DNA of 64,000 nt, from the NCBI GenBank assembly GCA_019454045.1, contig SKCR01035554.1:1-64000 (forward strand), in the 5' to 3' direction. Source of the DNA: Zanthoxylum bungeanum (Eukaryota; Streptophyta; Magnoliopsida; Sapindales; Rutaceae). The position numbers and the translations under genes were made by a program. The notes beneath the pieces are model-generated. The model did no database searches. It was given only the letters and a program-made list of their open reading frames with translations, and had not been told where the DNA came from. The stretch's first letter is position 1. The number at the start of each line of letters is the position of its first letter. Shown here piece by piece: positions 42,935 to 54,137 of the stretch.

Positions 42935-44995
42935 TGATGAGTGGTATTTATATCACTATTTCTCACTCATTTAATCTAATATTTTGTATAGTTTCTTGAG
43001 TTTTGTGAATGTTTTGATGTATTTTGTGTTATTTTGTAGATAAATAAAGTTTCAGGACATTCTGGAGGTGATTTGGAGTAAAACAGTGAAAATTGGCGAA
43101 AAAGGGCATTTTGGTAATTTCCAGCGTCGCGCCGCCCAGACCTTCCACGTCGCGACGCCCAGCATGCGCCGAATCTGCTAACGTGCGCCTGGTCAACTGA
43201 TCAGGATTTGAGAAGTTTGACTTTGCTAAAATGCGACGTGACACGTGTCACCATCACATCCAATCTGCTAACTTGCACCGTGCCACGTGTCAACATTATA
43301 TGCTGCCGACACTTTGACTTGACACGTGTCGCCTCGTCATCAGCCATGTCAGCGGTCAACGGTCAACTTTGCCATGTGTCACGCCACGTCATCAGCCACG
43401 TCACAAGGTCAACGAAGTCAACATGCCACGTCAGCATTAGCCCATCACAGCGTGACACGTGTCGCCACGTGTCGCAATCCTATTGTGCCGACAATTGCAA
43501 CACGCGTCTTCGCCACGTCAGCGCCACATCATCACCACGTCAGCATGACGTCATCACAATAATTGAGTCTTAGCCGCCTTGCCACGTGTCGCGTGAACAG
43601 TCAGCCGCCATGCCACGTGTCGCCTTCTCAGCGTGCCACGTCTTACTATTCCAGCGTCGCGACGCTGACCTGGCATCGCGACGCTGGCACCAAAAATTTC
43701 TATAAATACTGCGCGAATTTCATAATTCGTGTGCCTTTCTCTCTCTCATCTTTTTGATGAAAAGAGAGTTTCTCTCTCTAAAATTTCTTTTAATTTTATT
43801 TTTTTATTTTTAATTTGTAATTAATTTTAATTACCATTTGTAATAATAGTAATTTAGTTTTTTACTTTTTACAGTTTTTACTATTCATGAGAAAGTAATT
43901 TCCCAACTAGGGTGAAAGGTAATTCTTTTACTGTTACTATTTAGATTAATCTCCCTTAAAAATAATATATTTACTAATTAAAATACTGATTAATAAAGGA
44001 TACCGCTATATTGGTCGGTTGGTAATTTAATTATGGTACCGCCTATATGGCTGGTTGGACTTAATTTGACTTAATCAGGATACCGCCAGATTGGTCGGTT
44101 GGTAATATTATAACAAGTTTATATATTATTTTATGGGAGATATCTAAATTAGTAGTAGTAAAAATAATTCCTTTTACCTTAGAATTTTATTTTATTTTAC
44201 TTTCAGTTTTACTTTATGTCTTTTATTTTTCAGTTATTAGTCCTAGTTATGTGTTGTAACTAAATAGTTATCTGGGGTTGTGATGAATTTCAATATCACC
44301 AGTTTATAAGGGTTAGATTATAGTTTGGGTAATATAAAGATTTATTTATTGAGTCTTAATCTTAATGCTTTTTATTAATTGGCCATTAATAAAATTGATT
44401 AGGTAAACTTAAAATGAACTAGACATAGAGATTTTAAGTTTAAAACCTTAGACTCAATAGCCCACGATCTTCCTTGAGGATAGATAACCCTTTAATAGAT
44501 TTCTTTACAGGATAGGAATATACCTGTCGGGCGAGGGTAGCCATAATTGGAACTTAATCTTAATGAATCCAGATAATGTGGTTGACATAGGAATATGGTT
44601 CAATTGGGTTATACTGGGTATTTGTGTCTGACCATCGACAGATGCTTTCGCATAATTTCGTGTTCCAGGTTAATAAATCATTGTATTTCCTAACTATAAA
44701 ATAATCACTTCATCTTTATAATGGTATTGGAATAAATCACAACCCTAGATCTTTGTGTCTTTTGTTATTTTCCTTAGTATTTTCTTTTGTCTTTTTATTT
44801 ATTTATTTATTTAGCAAAGTCTTTCAACCAAACAAACAAACAATCTATCTCTTCTCCATTTAATTAGATATTTGTAAATAAATAGATTCAACAATTAATA
44901 ACAACAGTAGGAATTAAGTCCTCGTGGGATCGATATTTTTATACTACTTGAACGATACGTGCGCTTGCGTTATACGTGTGTGTTTACGCCGGTCA
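42935..44995 (+). repeat. 3' LTR of the LOG-carrying Athila element
   Basis: 2061 bp with the same ends as the 5' LTR, followed by the CACAT duplication at 44996-45000. Carries the same ACGT cluster and TATA box. Confidence 0.9.
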
Positions 44996-45000
44996 CACAT

Positions 45001-45590
45001 GTGCCTCAGTCACAAATCACAATGATAACCGCAATCACTTAGATATCTAAATTATTTTGGTGACTGTTTTTTTTCTACTTACAGTCATATAATGACTTTT
45101 AATTCGGGTACGAACGTTACTCACATGAGTAGGGGGAATGGATTGGGGGCTGTCATTAGCTGAAAAAATAAATAAATAATAATAATAATAATATAATAAT
45201 AATAATAATTTTCTTTAAAGCGATGATCAACGACCATAGATAGCTCTTCATTGTTCATTCAACATCACACCTTAAGGAGATTGTGTTTTTTTTATTGGGA
45301 TTAAAAAAACGTTAAATAAATAAGTATAAAAAAAAAAAGTAAAAAAAGAGGTATTTAGGAAATTTAGAGGGCATAGGCTCATAGCAAGTTTTAATTATAA
45401 CGTTAAAGAATATTTGGGAATTAGGATAGTTTATTTAGGAAATGATAACAACCAAAGCAATAGTAAATTTTTAATATATATATATATACACTAATTTACT
45501 ATTGTTAATAATATTTATTTATAACTACCAATTATATACCTTTTAAAAACAAAGTATTAATTAAAAAGAAAATCATTCCTATTTTCACAT
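45001..45590. other. AT-rich intergenic stretch
   Basis: No coding region seen. An (AAT)n-type microsatellite is present at about 45172-45210 and a (TA)n run near 45475-45490. Confidence 0.5.
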
Positions 45591-46909
45591 ATAAAATAGC
45601 AGCGTTATAATGTTATATATTTAAGTCACATAAGTGAATAAGTTTTTTCTTTTAAGTTCTAATCTGTTAATGCTGACGTGACATGATGGGGCGACACTTT
45701 AGCGTAAGCATTAAATCAGTCAGCTGCCACACCGGTTTGGGATAACAACTTCTGAAGTCCTAAAAATTGTGGTGTTTTTACACTACAGTCTTAAAAGAAA
45801 ATTTTGTTTATAATTAAGTCTTATAAGTGAACAAAATTTGTTTTGAATCCTAATCTGTTAACTATAACGGACTTGCTGACGTGATATAACGAAATAATAT
45901 TTCAACGAAAGCATTAAATCAATCAGCACATACTTATGCATATTTGTATGCTTGCTAGCAAAATGACTCCTCTAGATCAACCGGAGGAAGATCCTTCTTC
46001 ATTTTCTCGATAAAAAATTTATCTATGGTCGGGTCCTAAAAGAAATACATGTTATATGTAATTTGACTGGGAGAAGTCTTGATTTGACTTTCCTTAGAAC
46101 AGTTAAATTTACGCTATGAAAAACCCAAAAATCGTTATCTTCTATGTCAGGATTTGGGATCACATCGGATGAAGATAGTGATATCAAAACAAATAATATA
46201 AACAAAGTGGTAAACATATATAATTTTTTTTATGGACAAAATGAACAAGGATCTTCCTCTAGTTGATCTACATGAGCCATTTTGTTGGCAAGCATACAAG
46301 TATGCCTAAGTATGTGCTGGCTGATTTAATGTTTTTGCTAAAGTATCGTTTTGTTATATCAAGTCAGCATATCCGTCACAGTTAACAGATTAGAACTTAA
46401 AAGAAAAAGCTTATTCATTTATAAGATTTAATTATAAACAAATTTTTTTTTTAAGAATGAAGTGTAAAACATCACAACTTTTATTGTTATCCAAACCGAC
46501 ATGGCAATTGACTGATTTAATGCTTGTGTTGAAGTGTCGTTCCTTCATGTCACGTCAGTAGGTCCGTTAGAGTTAAAGGATTATGACTTAAAACAAAAAA
46601 TTTATTCACGGACAAAAAAAAAAATAAAAAAAAAAAGCTTTTTAGAATTTAAGAGTAAAAACAACATAACGTTAGGACAAACTGGAAAAAGTCTTTCCCC
46701 GTTTTTTCCTCTGGAAAAGTTGGGTGAAAGGGTATGTGGGTTTTCAATGGCCCTTGATGGGTATGGGTTAATTCCCTTTTGGGTGTTGCTTGGGTAAGAG
46801 TTGTTTGAGGTATATCAAATTTATTCGGGCATCGTCTTTCTGATTCGTTGGGGTTTTTCTGGTTCTCTCGGTAAAGAGTTTTAAGGGGCTTAGGAAGGTA
46901 AGGTTTTTC

Positions 46910-48342
46910 ATGGATACATAGGAGTTAATTAAAAAGTGTCGATCCATCTCAATAAGTGAAGAAGAAAGTGTTGATGTTTCTTTCAACAATGATATGAGGG
47001 AAAAGGGAGAAAAAATGGCGGCAGGATGTTTAGTGGGAAAAATCCTCCAACATAAAGCGGTGAATGGAGAGGGATTGAGATTAGCAATGCAACAGTTGTG
47101 GCGAACGACTAAGGGTGTCAAGATCGAAGGGCTGGGTGATAACATTTTCATGTTTAAATTTGGGGCTGAGGTCGATAAACGAAGAATTAAGGCTGGTGGT
47201 CCATGGCATTATGATGGGGCATTAATGGTGCTAAGCGAGCTGGAGGGAATCAGAGATGTAACTAAGCAGGAATTCAGATTTGTTTCGTTTTGGATTCAAG
47301 TGCACAATGTCCCGATTATGTGTATGGATAAAGACATAATTTCAGAGCTTGTGAGTCAAATAGGGAATGTGGAAAATGTTTGGGTGGATAATGATGGAGA
47401 ATGTTTCGGAAAATACGTTCGTGTTAAGGTTTCCATCGACATTACCAGGCCTTTGAAAAAAATTTAAGATTAGCACAAGAAGGAGATCAGGAAATTATTA
47501 TGCCAGTGTTATATGAAAGGCTCTCAGGCTTCTGTTACTTGTGCGGTCGTTTGGGGCACCAATTAAAGGAATGTGAAAAGTTCTCAGGTCAATCTATGCA
47601 TTTGCTTCCTTATGGGCAATGGTTGAGAGCTGTTCAAGCTAGCAAGTTTCAGCAGTGGAGAGGGAAAGGGAAGGGTCAGAATGAGGAAGGGAGTGCGGAA
47701 AGTGATACCAATAAAAATAATACAAATGCTAGGGATGGAACGAGCAATGTTTGGGTCCAAAATTCTCAGGGGATTCCAAGCATTCCGGGAAAGGAGACGC
47801 TGCACATCCGAGGGGATGACAGAGAGGATGGGGATGTGGTAGGGCCGATGGAAAATCAATTAATGCAGGATCAGAAGAAGCATGGGCAGGAGCAGGGCTC
47901 GGTTTTCAAGGGTCCTAGGTTTGGGTATTTGGAGATTGAGGGGAGCAGGTCTGATAGCCTAGAGCAGGTTATGGAAGGTGAGAGTGACAGGACAAGGAAA
48001 ATGGCGGGAATTTTAGGGTGCAAAGGAGTGGGTAAAATAGGAATTGCAGCTGGAAAAAAAGAGGCCCAAGGAAGAGCAGCCCCTTTGGCAGGAGAAAATT
48101 CTGAAGAGCAGATAAAGCCTATTGAAAAAAAGAAGTGGAAAATGAGAGCAAGGAAGGATTTTGGGCCCATGGAATTAGATCAAATATTAGAATAGGGGAA
48201 AAGAAACAGAGAAGAGGATACAAATGTTAGTCAGAATGTCAAGAGAAAGAGAATCGACACCAGTGATGAGGAAGCTAACTCTCAGATTGATGAGCAAAAA
48301 TTATCGGCGGCGACTAGTCCCCAGTCCCGCCGAACGAAATGA
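46910..48342 (+). pseudogene. LINE ORF1 (DUF4283 and zinc knuckle)
   Basis: The likely start is the ATG at 46910, but codon 4 is TAG (46919-46921). The DUF4283-like part (46994-47467) includes GGPWHYDGALMVL and FWIQVHNVPIMCM. A frameshift in the A-run near 47455-47465 follows. The knuckle CYLCGRLGHQLKEC (CX2CX4HX4C) then lies in the next frame (47500-48195). A TAG at 48193-48195 is followed by basic sequence to TGA at 48340-48342, overlapping the ORF2 start. The product would bind RNA as the LINE nucleocapsid-like protein. Confidence 0.85.
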
Positions 48343-51300
48343 ATCTGTTAAGCTGGAACGTTCGGGGACTGGGGAACTCCCGAACGTTCAGGGCGTTGAG
48401 TAAGCTTCTCCAGTTGTATAAGCCAAAGATCATGTTTGTTAGTGAAACAAGGTTGACGGCTGTGCAAATGAAAGTGGTAAGTTCCAGGTTAAAATTTGAT
48501 TGTTGTTTGAGTGTAGATAGAAGTGGTAGGGGTGGGGGTTTGGCTCTCATGTGGGATTCTTTGATTAGCGTCAATGTTAAATCTTATAGTTCTCACCACA
48601 TTGACGCTCTGGTGCATGAAGAGAATGAGGTGATTTGGAGGTGTACTGGCGTATATGGGCATCCGGAGAATAGTCAAAAGCCGCATACTTGGTGTTTATT
48701 AAAGAGATTAGCAGATTTATTTTCTTTACCTTGGCCGTGTTTTGGAGATTTCAATGAAATCCTAAATATAAATGAGAAGAGTGGGGGAAATGAGAGAGAC
48801 TGGCATGCGATTGCTGAATTTAGGGAAGCTATTAGAGAATGTTCCATGTCTGATCTAGGTTGCAAGGGTTATCCGTTCACATGGTCCAATCGGCGAAGGG
48901 GTTCTAATTTGATCGAAGAAAGGTTGGATCGTTTTCTCTGCAATAAAGAATGGGAAAGGATTTTTCGAAATGGGTGTGCTCATAATATCGATTCGTGGTG
49001 CTCAGATCATAGCCCAATTTTGATGGAGGTGAAGGGGAGAAGAGGATCAAGGTATACATGTAGCGGCATTAAAAGAAATCACTATGAGGATAAGTGGAGC
49101 AACTACGAGAGTTGCAAAGAAATCATCAGAAGTGAATGGAAAGAAGTGGGCAGGTGGGAGAATGGGAATGTGGTTGGAAGCTTCCAAAGTTCAGCTGCCA
49201 AAACGATGTATCGGCTGAAAGGGTGGGACAAAGTTGAATTTAGAGGAAGACAGAAGGAGCTGGGTGCATTAATGGAAGAATTGAAGAATTGTAAGGAGGG
49301 GGAGAAGTTAGCAGACTATGGGAGGGAATTAAAAAAGGTTGAAGAGAAGATTGATCAAATATTGAGAGAGGGTGAGATTTTTGGAAGCAACGATCTAGGG
49401 CAGACTGGCTTAAAGAAGGGGATAGAAATACAAAAATTTTTCATCAAAGGGCATCCGACTGCAGAAGGAAGAATCACATTTGGGGTATTGAAAATGATCA
49501 GGGTATGTGGATAGAGGATGAAGTAGAGGTGGAAGGCATAATAAGCGACTACTTTAATGATCTTTATTCCAGCTCAAACCCATCCCAAAACCAGATTGAA
49601 AAAGTTACGCAAGGCTTAAGCTGTCGAGTCACAGGGGAGATGAATGTTAAGCTAGGAGTGGATTTTACAAAGGAAGAAGTTATAGAAGCACTTGCCCAGA
49701 TGTGTCCAACGAAGTCTCCAGGGCCAGATGGTTTACAAGCTTTATTCTTTCAGAAACACTGGAGTTCTGTGGAGCATGGGGTGATTACCATCTGTCTTAG
49801 AATCCTAAATAGTCATGAAGATATTACTCCTTTAAACCACACACATTTAGTTCTAATTCCTAAAGTCCCAAAGCCGAAGAAGATGTCAGAGCTAAGACCA
49901 ATCAGCCTTTGCAATGTCATTTATCGGATTGTGGCAAAAGCCATAGCAAACAGACTTAAGGAGATTCTTCACCAGGTAATATCTCCATCCCAAAGTGCTT
50001 TCATACCTGGACGTCTAATCACGGATAATATAATTGTTGGCTATGAGTGTTTACACAAAATCAGATATGCAAAAGGGAGGAAGAACGGTTTGGTTGCTTT
50101 GAAGTTAGATGTCAGTAAGGCTTATGACAGGATTGAATGGAGTTTCTTAGAGAGGGTGATGGTAAAGATGGGGTTTGACAGCAACTGGATTAGACTGATT
50201 TTGGGGTGTATAACCACAGCGTCATTCTCGATCATTATAAATGGAACAGCTAGGGGCTTTATTAAACCTCAAAGAGGACTTAGACAATGTTGCCCGCTAT
50301 CCCCATACCTCTTTATTCTGTGTACGGAAGCCTTCTCGCAGCTCCTGAGGATTGCAGAACAGCAGAGATTATTTCAACCTTTGAGATTCAGTAGAGACAT
50401 CTCAATTTCACACCTATTTTTTGCTGATGACAGTCTGATTTTTTCCAGGCTGTCTATAGAGGATTGTAAAAATTTGAAACAGATATTCGACAACTACGCT
50501 GAAGCTTCGAGACATATTTTTAATTTTGATAAAAGCTCCATGCTTTTTAGCAGTAAGACAAAGCCGGAAGTAATAGAAGCAATAAAGAGTACTCTTAGCC
50601 TGAAGGTGGTGTCTAAGTTTGAGAAATATTTGGGCTTACCGGCAATGGTGGGGAGAAATAAGGGGAATTTCTTCAATGAGGTTAAATTAAGAGTGGTAGC
50701 CAAGTTATCAAACTGGCAATCTAAGTTATTTTCTAGTGGTGGAAAAGAGGTGCTCATTAAAGCAGTGGCCCAGGCTATTCCTACATACGCAATGAGCGTC
50801 TTCAAACTACCCCAATGTGTCTGTTTTGAAATTCAAAAAGCCGCAGCGAGGTTTTGGTGGGGTTCGTCCAAGGAAAAAATGAACATTCATTGGGCTGGGT
50901 GGGAGAAACTATGTGTTTCAAAAATCAGAGGGGGCTTAGGTTTTAAAGACCTGTCAAGTTTTAATCAAGCTTTAGTTGCTAAGCAGGGTTGGCGGGTAAT
51001 GCAAGCACCTGAATCCTTAGTAGCAAGGGTTTTAAAAGCTAGGTATCACATGGATGTTGATTTCATGAATGCACAGCTAGGCTCAAACCCTTCGTTTATT
51101 TGGAGAAGCCTAATTTGGGGAAGAATGGTGTTAAAGAAAGGGTTGAGATGGCGAATTGGTAATGGTCAGAGGGTTAAAATCTTCAGGGATAATTGGATTC
51201 CGAGACCAGAAACTTTTAAGCCGATTCAAATATCTGAGATGGATGACATAGCAGTGGTTGCGGACTTGATTAGTTACAACAGATGGAACGAATGGTTAGT

Positions 51301-52447
51301 GAAGCAGTGTTTCCGAGAGATAGATGCAGCAGAAATTTTGAAGATTCGGTTGCCGAACAGGTTCCAAGAAGATCAGGTAGTGTGGCATTATGATAAGAGA
51401 GGAATGTATTCAGTTAGAAGTGGTTATCAGATTGCTTTTAGAAGCAATTATCAAGCCTCTACCAGTGGCAGTGAAGGGGAAAACAGCTGGAGTTTGATCT
51501 GGGCTAGTGCATTGCCGGCAAAGATTAAAATCTTTATGTGGAGGGCAGCTAAAAACCATTTGCCGACGAGTTTAAGTTTGTGGCAGAAGAAGATTGTGGA
51601 GGAGCCAAGATGCTTGATATGTAATGCCCAGTTTGAGACAGTCTCTCATGCAATTTTTGAATGTAAGATTGCTAAGAAGGTGTGGAGACTTACCCCATTC
51701 GCAGAAGCTATAAAGAAATCCCAAAATACAGATGCGTTCGGCATGATTCAGAAAATGGACATTTGTGGAGATGGAAAGGGCAGGGAATTATTTATGGCAT
51801 GTTGTTGGGCAGTGTGGCAAGCGAGAAATTATTTTCTTTTTTAGCATAAGCAAGAGGCTGCTGAGAGAGTGGTTCAAAGGGCAGAAGTATTGGCTGAGGG
51901 CAGCAGGAGGTCGGCTGATCAAGGAGAATTTGTTGAGAACTTTAGAAGGCTTGCAGTGGACAGGAAGTGGGAACCACCCCCGGAAGGATTTATCAAGATG
52001 AACACGGATGCGGCTATTGACAGACAAAACCATCGAACAGGGTTAGGGGTTGTATTCCGAGGAAGAGAGGGTCAAGTAATTCAAATTGCAGTTAAGAGTA
52101 CTAACTCTGATGGAGATGTGGAGGAAGCAGAAGCAGAAGCGGTTCTTTTTGGTTTACAAGTGGCTGAGGAGGGTAGAATGAATAGATTGATCATTGAGTC
52201 TGATTGTAAACAAGTAGTAGAATTAGTTTGTAACAGGAAGGGCACAAGAAAAGAGATTTTCTGGACCATTAACGAGATTAAGGAAATGATGAAAAAACAT
52301 AGTGATTCGTTGCGTCATATCCCTAGATCTTGTAATGGTTTTGCCCATGAGATCGCAAAGACAGCCTTAGGGTTTCTTTACCATGTTCAGTGGAAGGATG
52401 TCTTCCCTTCAAATGTAAAGTGTATTGTTGACTCTTTTCAGCAATGA
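48339..52447 (+). pseudogene. LINE ORF2 (endonuclease, reverse transcriptase, zf-RVT, RNase H-like)
   Basis: The AP-endonuclease domain (48339 to about 49040) shows LLSWNVRGLGN, FVSETR, GDFNE and SDHSPI. The T-run near 49380 has lost one base, shifting the frame. In the second frame the reverse transcriptase (49505 onward) has KSPGPDGL, LKLDVSKAYDRIEW, GLRQCCPLSPYLF and the catalytic FFADD. A zinc-binding zf-RVT part follows (CLICNAQFETVSHAIFEC). A TAG at 51842-51844 precedes an RNase H-like RVT_3 domain (51869-52447; MNTDAAI, IIESDCKQVV). Total length is normal for plant L1 elements. Confidence 0.9.
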
Positions 52448-52505
52448 ATTTTAGATTTTATTTTAAAAAAAAAACAAAAAACAACATAACGTTGTTATCC
52501 CAATT

Positions 52506-53900
52506 ACAATCCTTATTCCGTCACCGTGATTCTGCCACTGTTATTATTATAATTTGTGTCTTCTTGTCAAAACAAGTATATTATATACAAGGTACAAAAT
52601 GAAAATCCTACATCTGTCATTTTTCAAATAATTATCTTTTCTTGAACAAGTGATCCAAACCAGTGTAGGAAATTGCAAAATTCATTGTTAAAGAATCACT
52701 AGCTTACCAATTCAATCGCATAAGAATGCACGAAAACTCTCGTCATTGCGGGTCTAGAAAGAACATATACACAATCTTACCTTTACAAAACTCTCGTTAT
52801 TATGGATGGATACAATTAAAGAGATTGTTTCTAAAACTCGAACATCTTCCATTATAACCTTTATCGTGATATGATGAAACAAATATCACCTCATTATATA
52901 TTGAGGGCCTCAAATATCACCCAATTCGTGGAAAAATTATATTATGTTTCGGATGTATGTGTCATCTCTCTCACATCAGTTGGGTCCCATGCAAGGATGG
53001 TGCTATTAGCACCCCGCCACTATTCTAACGAAACCCATCCCAAATATACAATCTTATCCTCAATGAAAATTACCTAAAATGACTTTAAATTTGAATCATT
53101 GTATTATGTACACTTAGCTAGCCAATGCAGGTGAGAGAACAAGGAGGTTCCATCAAGCTGGAAATATTAAGTTTAAATGGTGATAGCTCTATTACAATAA
53201 TATGCTAATGCAATGGTCTATGTTTGATCGTTAATCAATCGGCCGTTTCTGAGCACGGTGGAGTATCATGTTCATCGGATCGTGAGCTTTGCCGAAAACG
53301 GCAAACCCTTAGAGCCTAATTTAATCCAAATTTCTAAACTCTAAATCTAATTTACCTCAATTTGCCAAACTCAAACACTAATTGGTATCAAACTTTCACC
53401 AAATCCTACCACTACAACCAAAATTTCTAAACACTAATCCAAAAAAAAATATTAATAAAAAAATAAAACCACCTAACGCTACACCTTACATTTCTTAGAA
53501 CCAAAGTTCGAATATACCTCACTTTTTCAAGTTATAACTAGTTTTTAGATGTAAAGTATTCACAATTACTAATTTTTTAGTCTAAAATATCCCTTTTGAA
53601 TAACTTGGGACAGACAAATGATAATTTTCAAAAACGATGAGTTTTTTCCAACTTAACCTTTTTTTTTATTGGATGGATGATAATTTCCCATTAAAGAAAA
53701 GCTAAAGAATACAACTGCAACATGTGATTAAATTTAAATTGGCAGCAGAAAATTTCATTCAACATAATACAATTAGCAAGGGTGTGACTTGTAAGTTCTT
53801 CACACACACTTACATACACTGATTTGATTGTCAGCTTAACAACATATCAAGAAATAAAATATTGGGAACTGGGATTATTAAAAAAAAAAAGGGGGGGGAA
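52506..53900. other. Intergenic stretch, no gene seen
   Basis: No supported coding region. The frame at 52871-53077 has no family match I recognise. A-rich and G-run sequence lies near 53880-53900. Confidence 0.5.
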
Positions 53901-54137
53901 AGTATACGAATACAGCACCAGGTTGATGCCTTACAAAGAATATATTTATATCAAATTGCTTTATAATTTAACAAAATTATATTATTGAATAGCTACAATT
54001 GACAAATTTGAATTTTAAAATTCTTCACTACTATGGCATAAAAATTAATCTCTGTGTGGTATTAAATTTGGTTTTCTCTGATTCAACCACTTGAATTATC
54101 ATATAATCGGGGCTCGTGATGGAGATTTCTATATTTA

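Larger units (their letters stand above)
35616..44995 (+). mobile_element. Athila-type LTR retrotransposon carrying a captured LOG gene (9380 bp)
   Basis: LTRs at 35616-37684 (2069 bp) and 42935-44995 (2061 bp) begin TGATGAGTGG and end ACGCCGGTCA. A perfect 5-bp duplication CACAT flanks the element (35611-35615 and 44996-45000). The primer site TGGCGCCGTTGCCGGGGAC (37691-37709, tRNA-Asp type) is the one typical of Athila. A purine-rich tract (GGTTTGGGGGTG) precedes the 3' LTR. The interior of about 5.25 kb has a partial gag, no pol, an intronless LOG-like gene copy and repeated noncoding modules. It is complete in its ends but can only move with help from another element. Confidence 0.9.
46674..52476 (+). 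mobile_element. L1-type LINE, near full length (5.8 kb)
   Basis: Flanked by the 17-bp duplication AAAAACAACATAACGTT (46657-46673 and 52477-52493) and ending in an A-rich tail, both hallmarks of LINE insertion. It has a 5' leader, ORF1 and ORF2 in the normal order, with an ATGA overlap between ORF1 stop and ORF2 start. Only about five visible lesions break the two frames, so it is fairly young but not intact. Confidence 0.9.
45600..52505. mobile_element. Inverted-repeat (foldback) element split by a LINE
   Basis: The left arm (about 45600-46010) contains ordered landmarks: CTAATCTGTTAA, GCTGACGTGACATGA, GCATTAAATCAGTCAG, TTTGGGATAACAAC, then CAGCACATACTTATGC and TAGCAAAATG. The right arm (about 46235-46656, resuming at 52494) carries the same landmarks in reverse. 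The LINE at 46674-52476 sits inside the right arm, because GTTGTTATCCC after the LINE pairs with GGGATAACAAC of the left arm. Exact ends and a target duplication were not resolved, and no transposase is present. Confidence 0.6.

Noticed and set aside
52871..53077. 68-residue plus-strand frame
   Set aside because: No recognisable family, AT-rich surroundings and no gene-like context.
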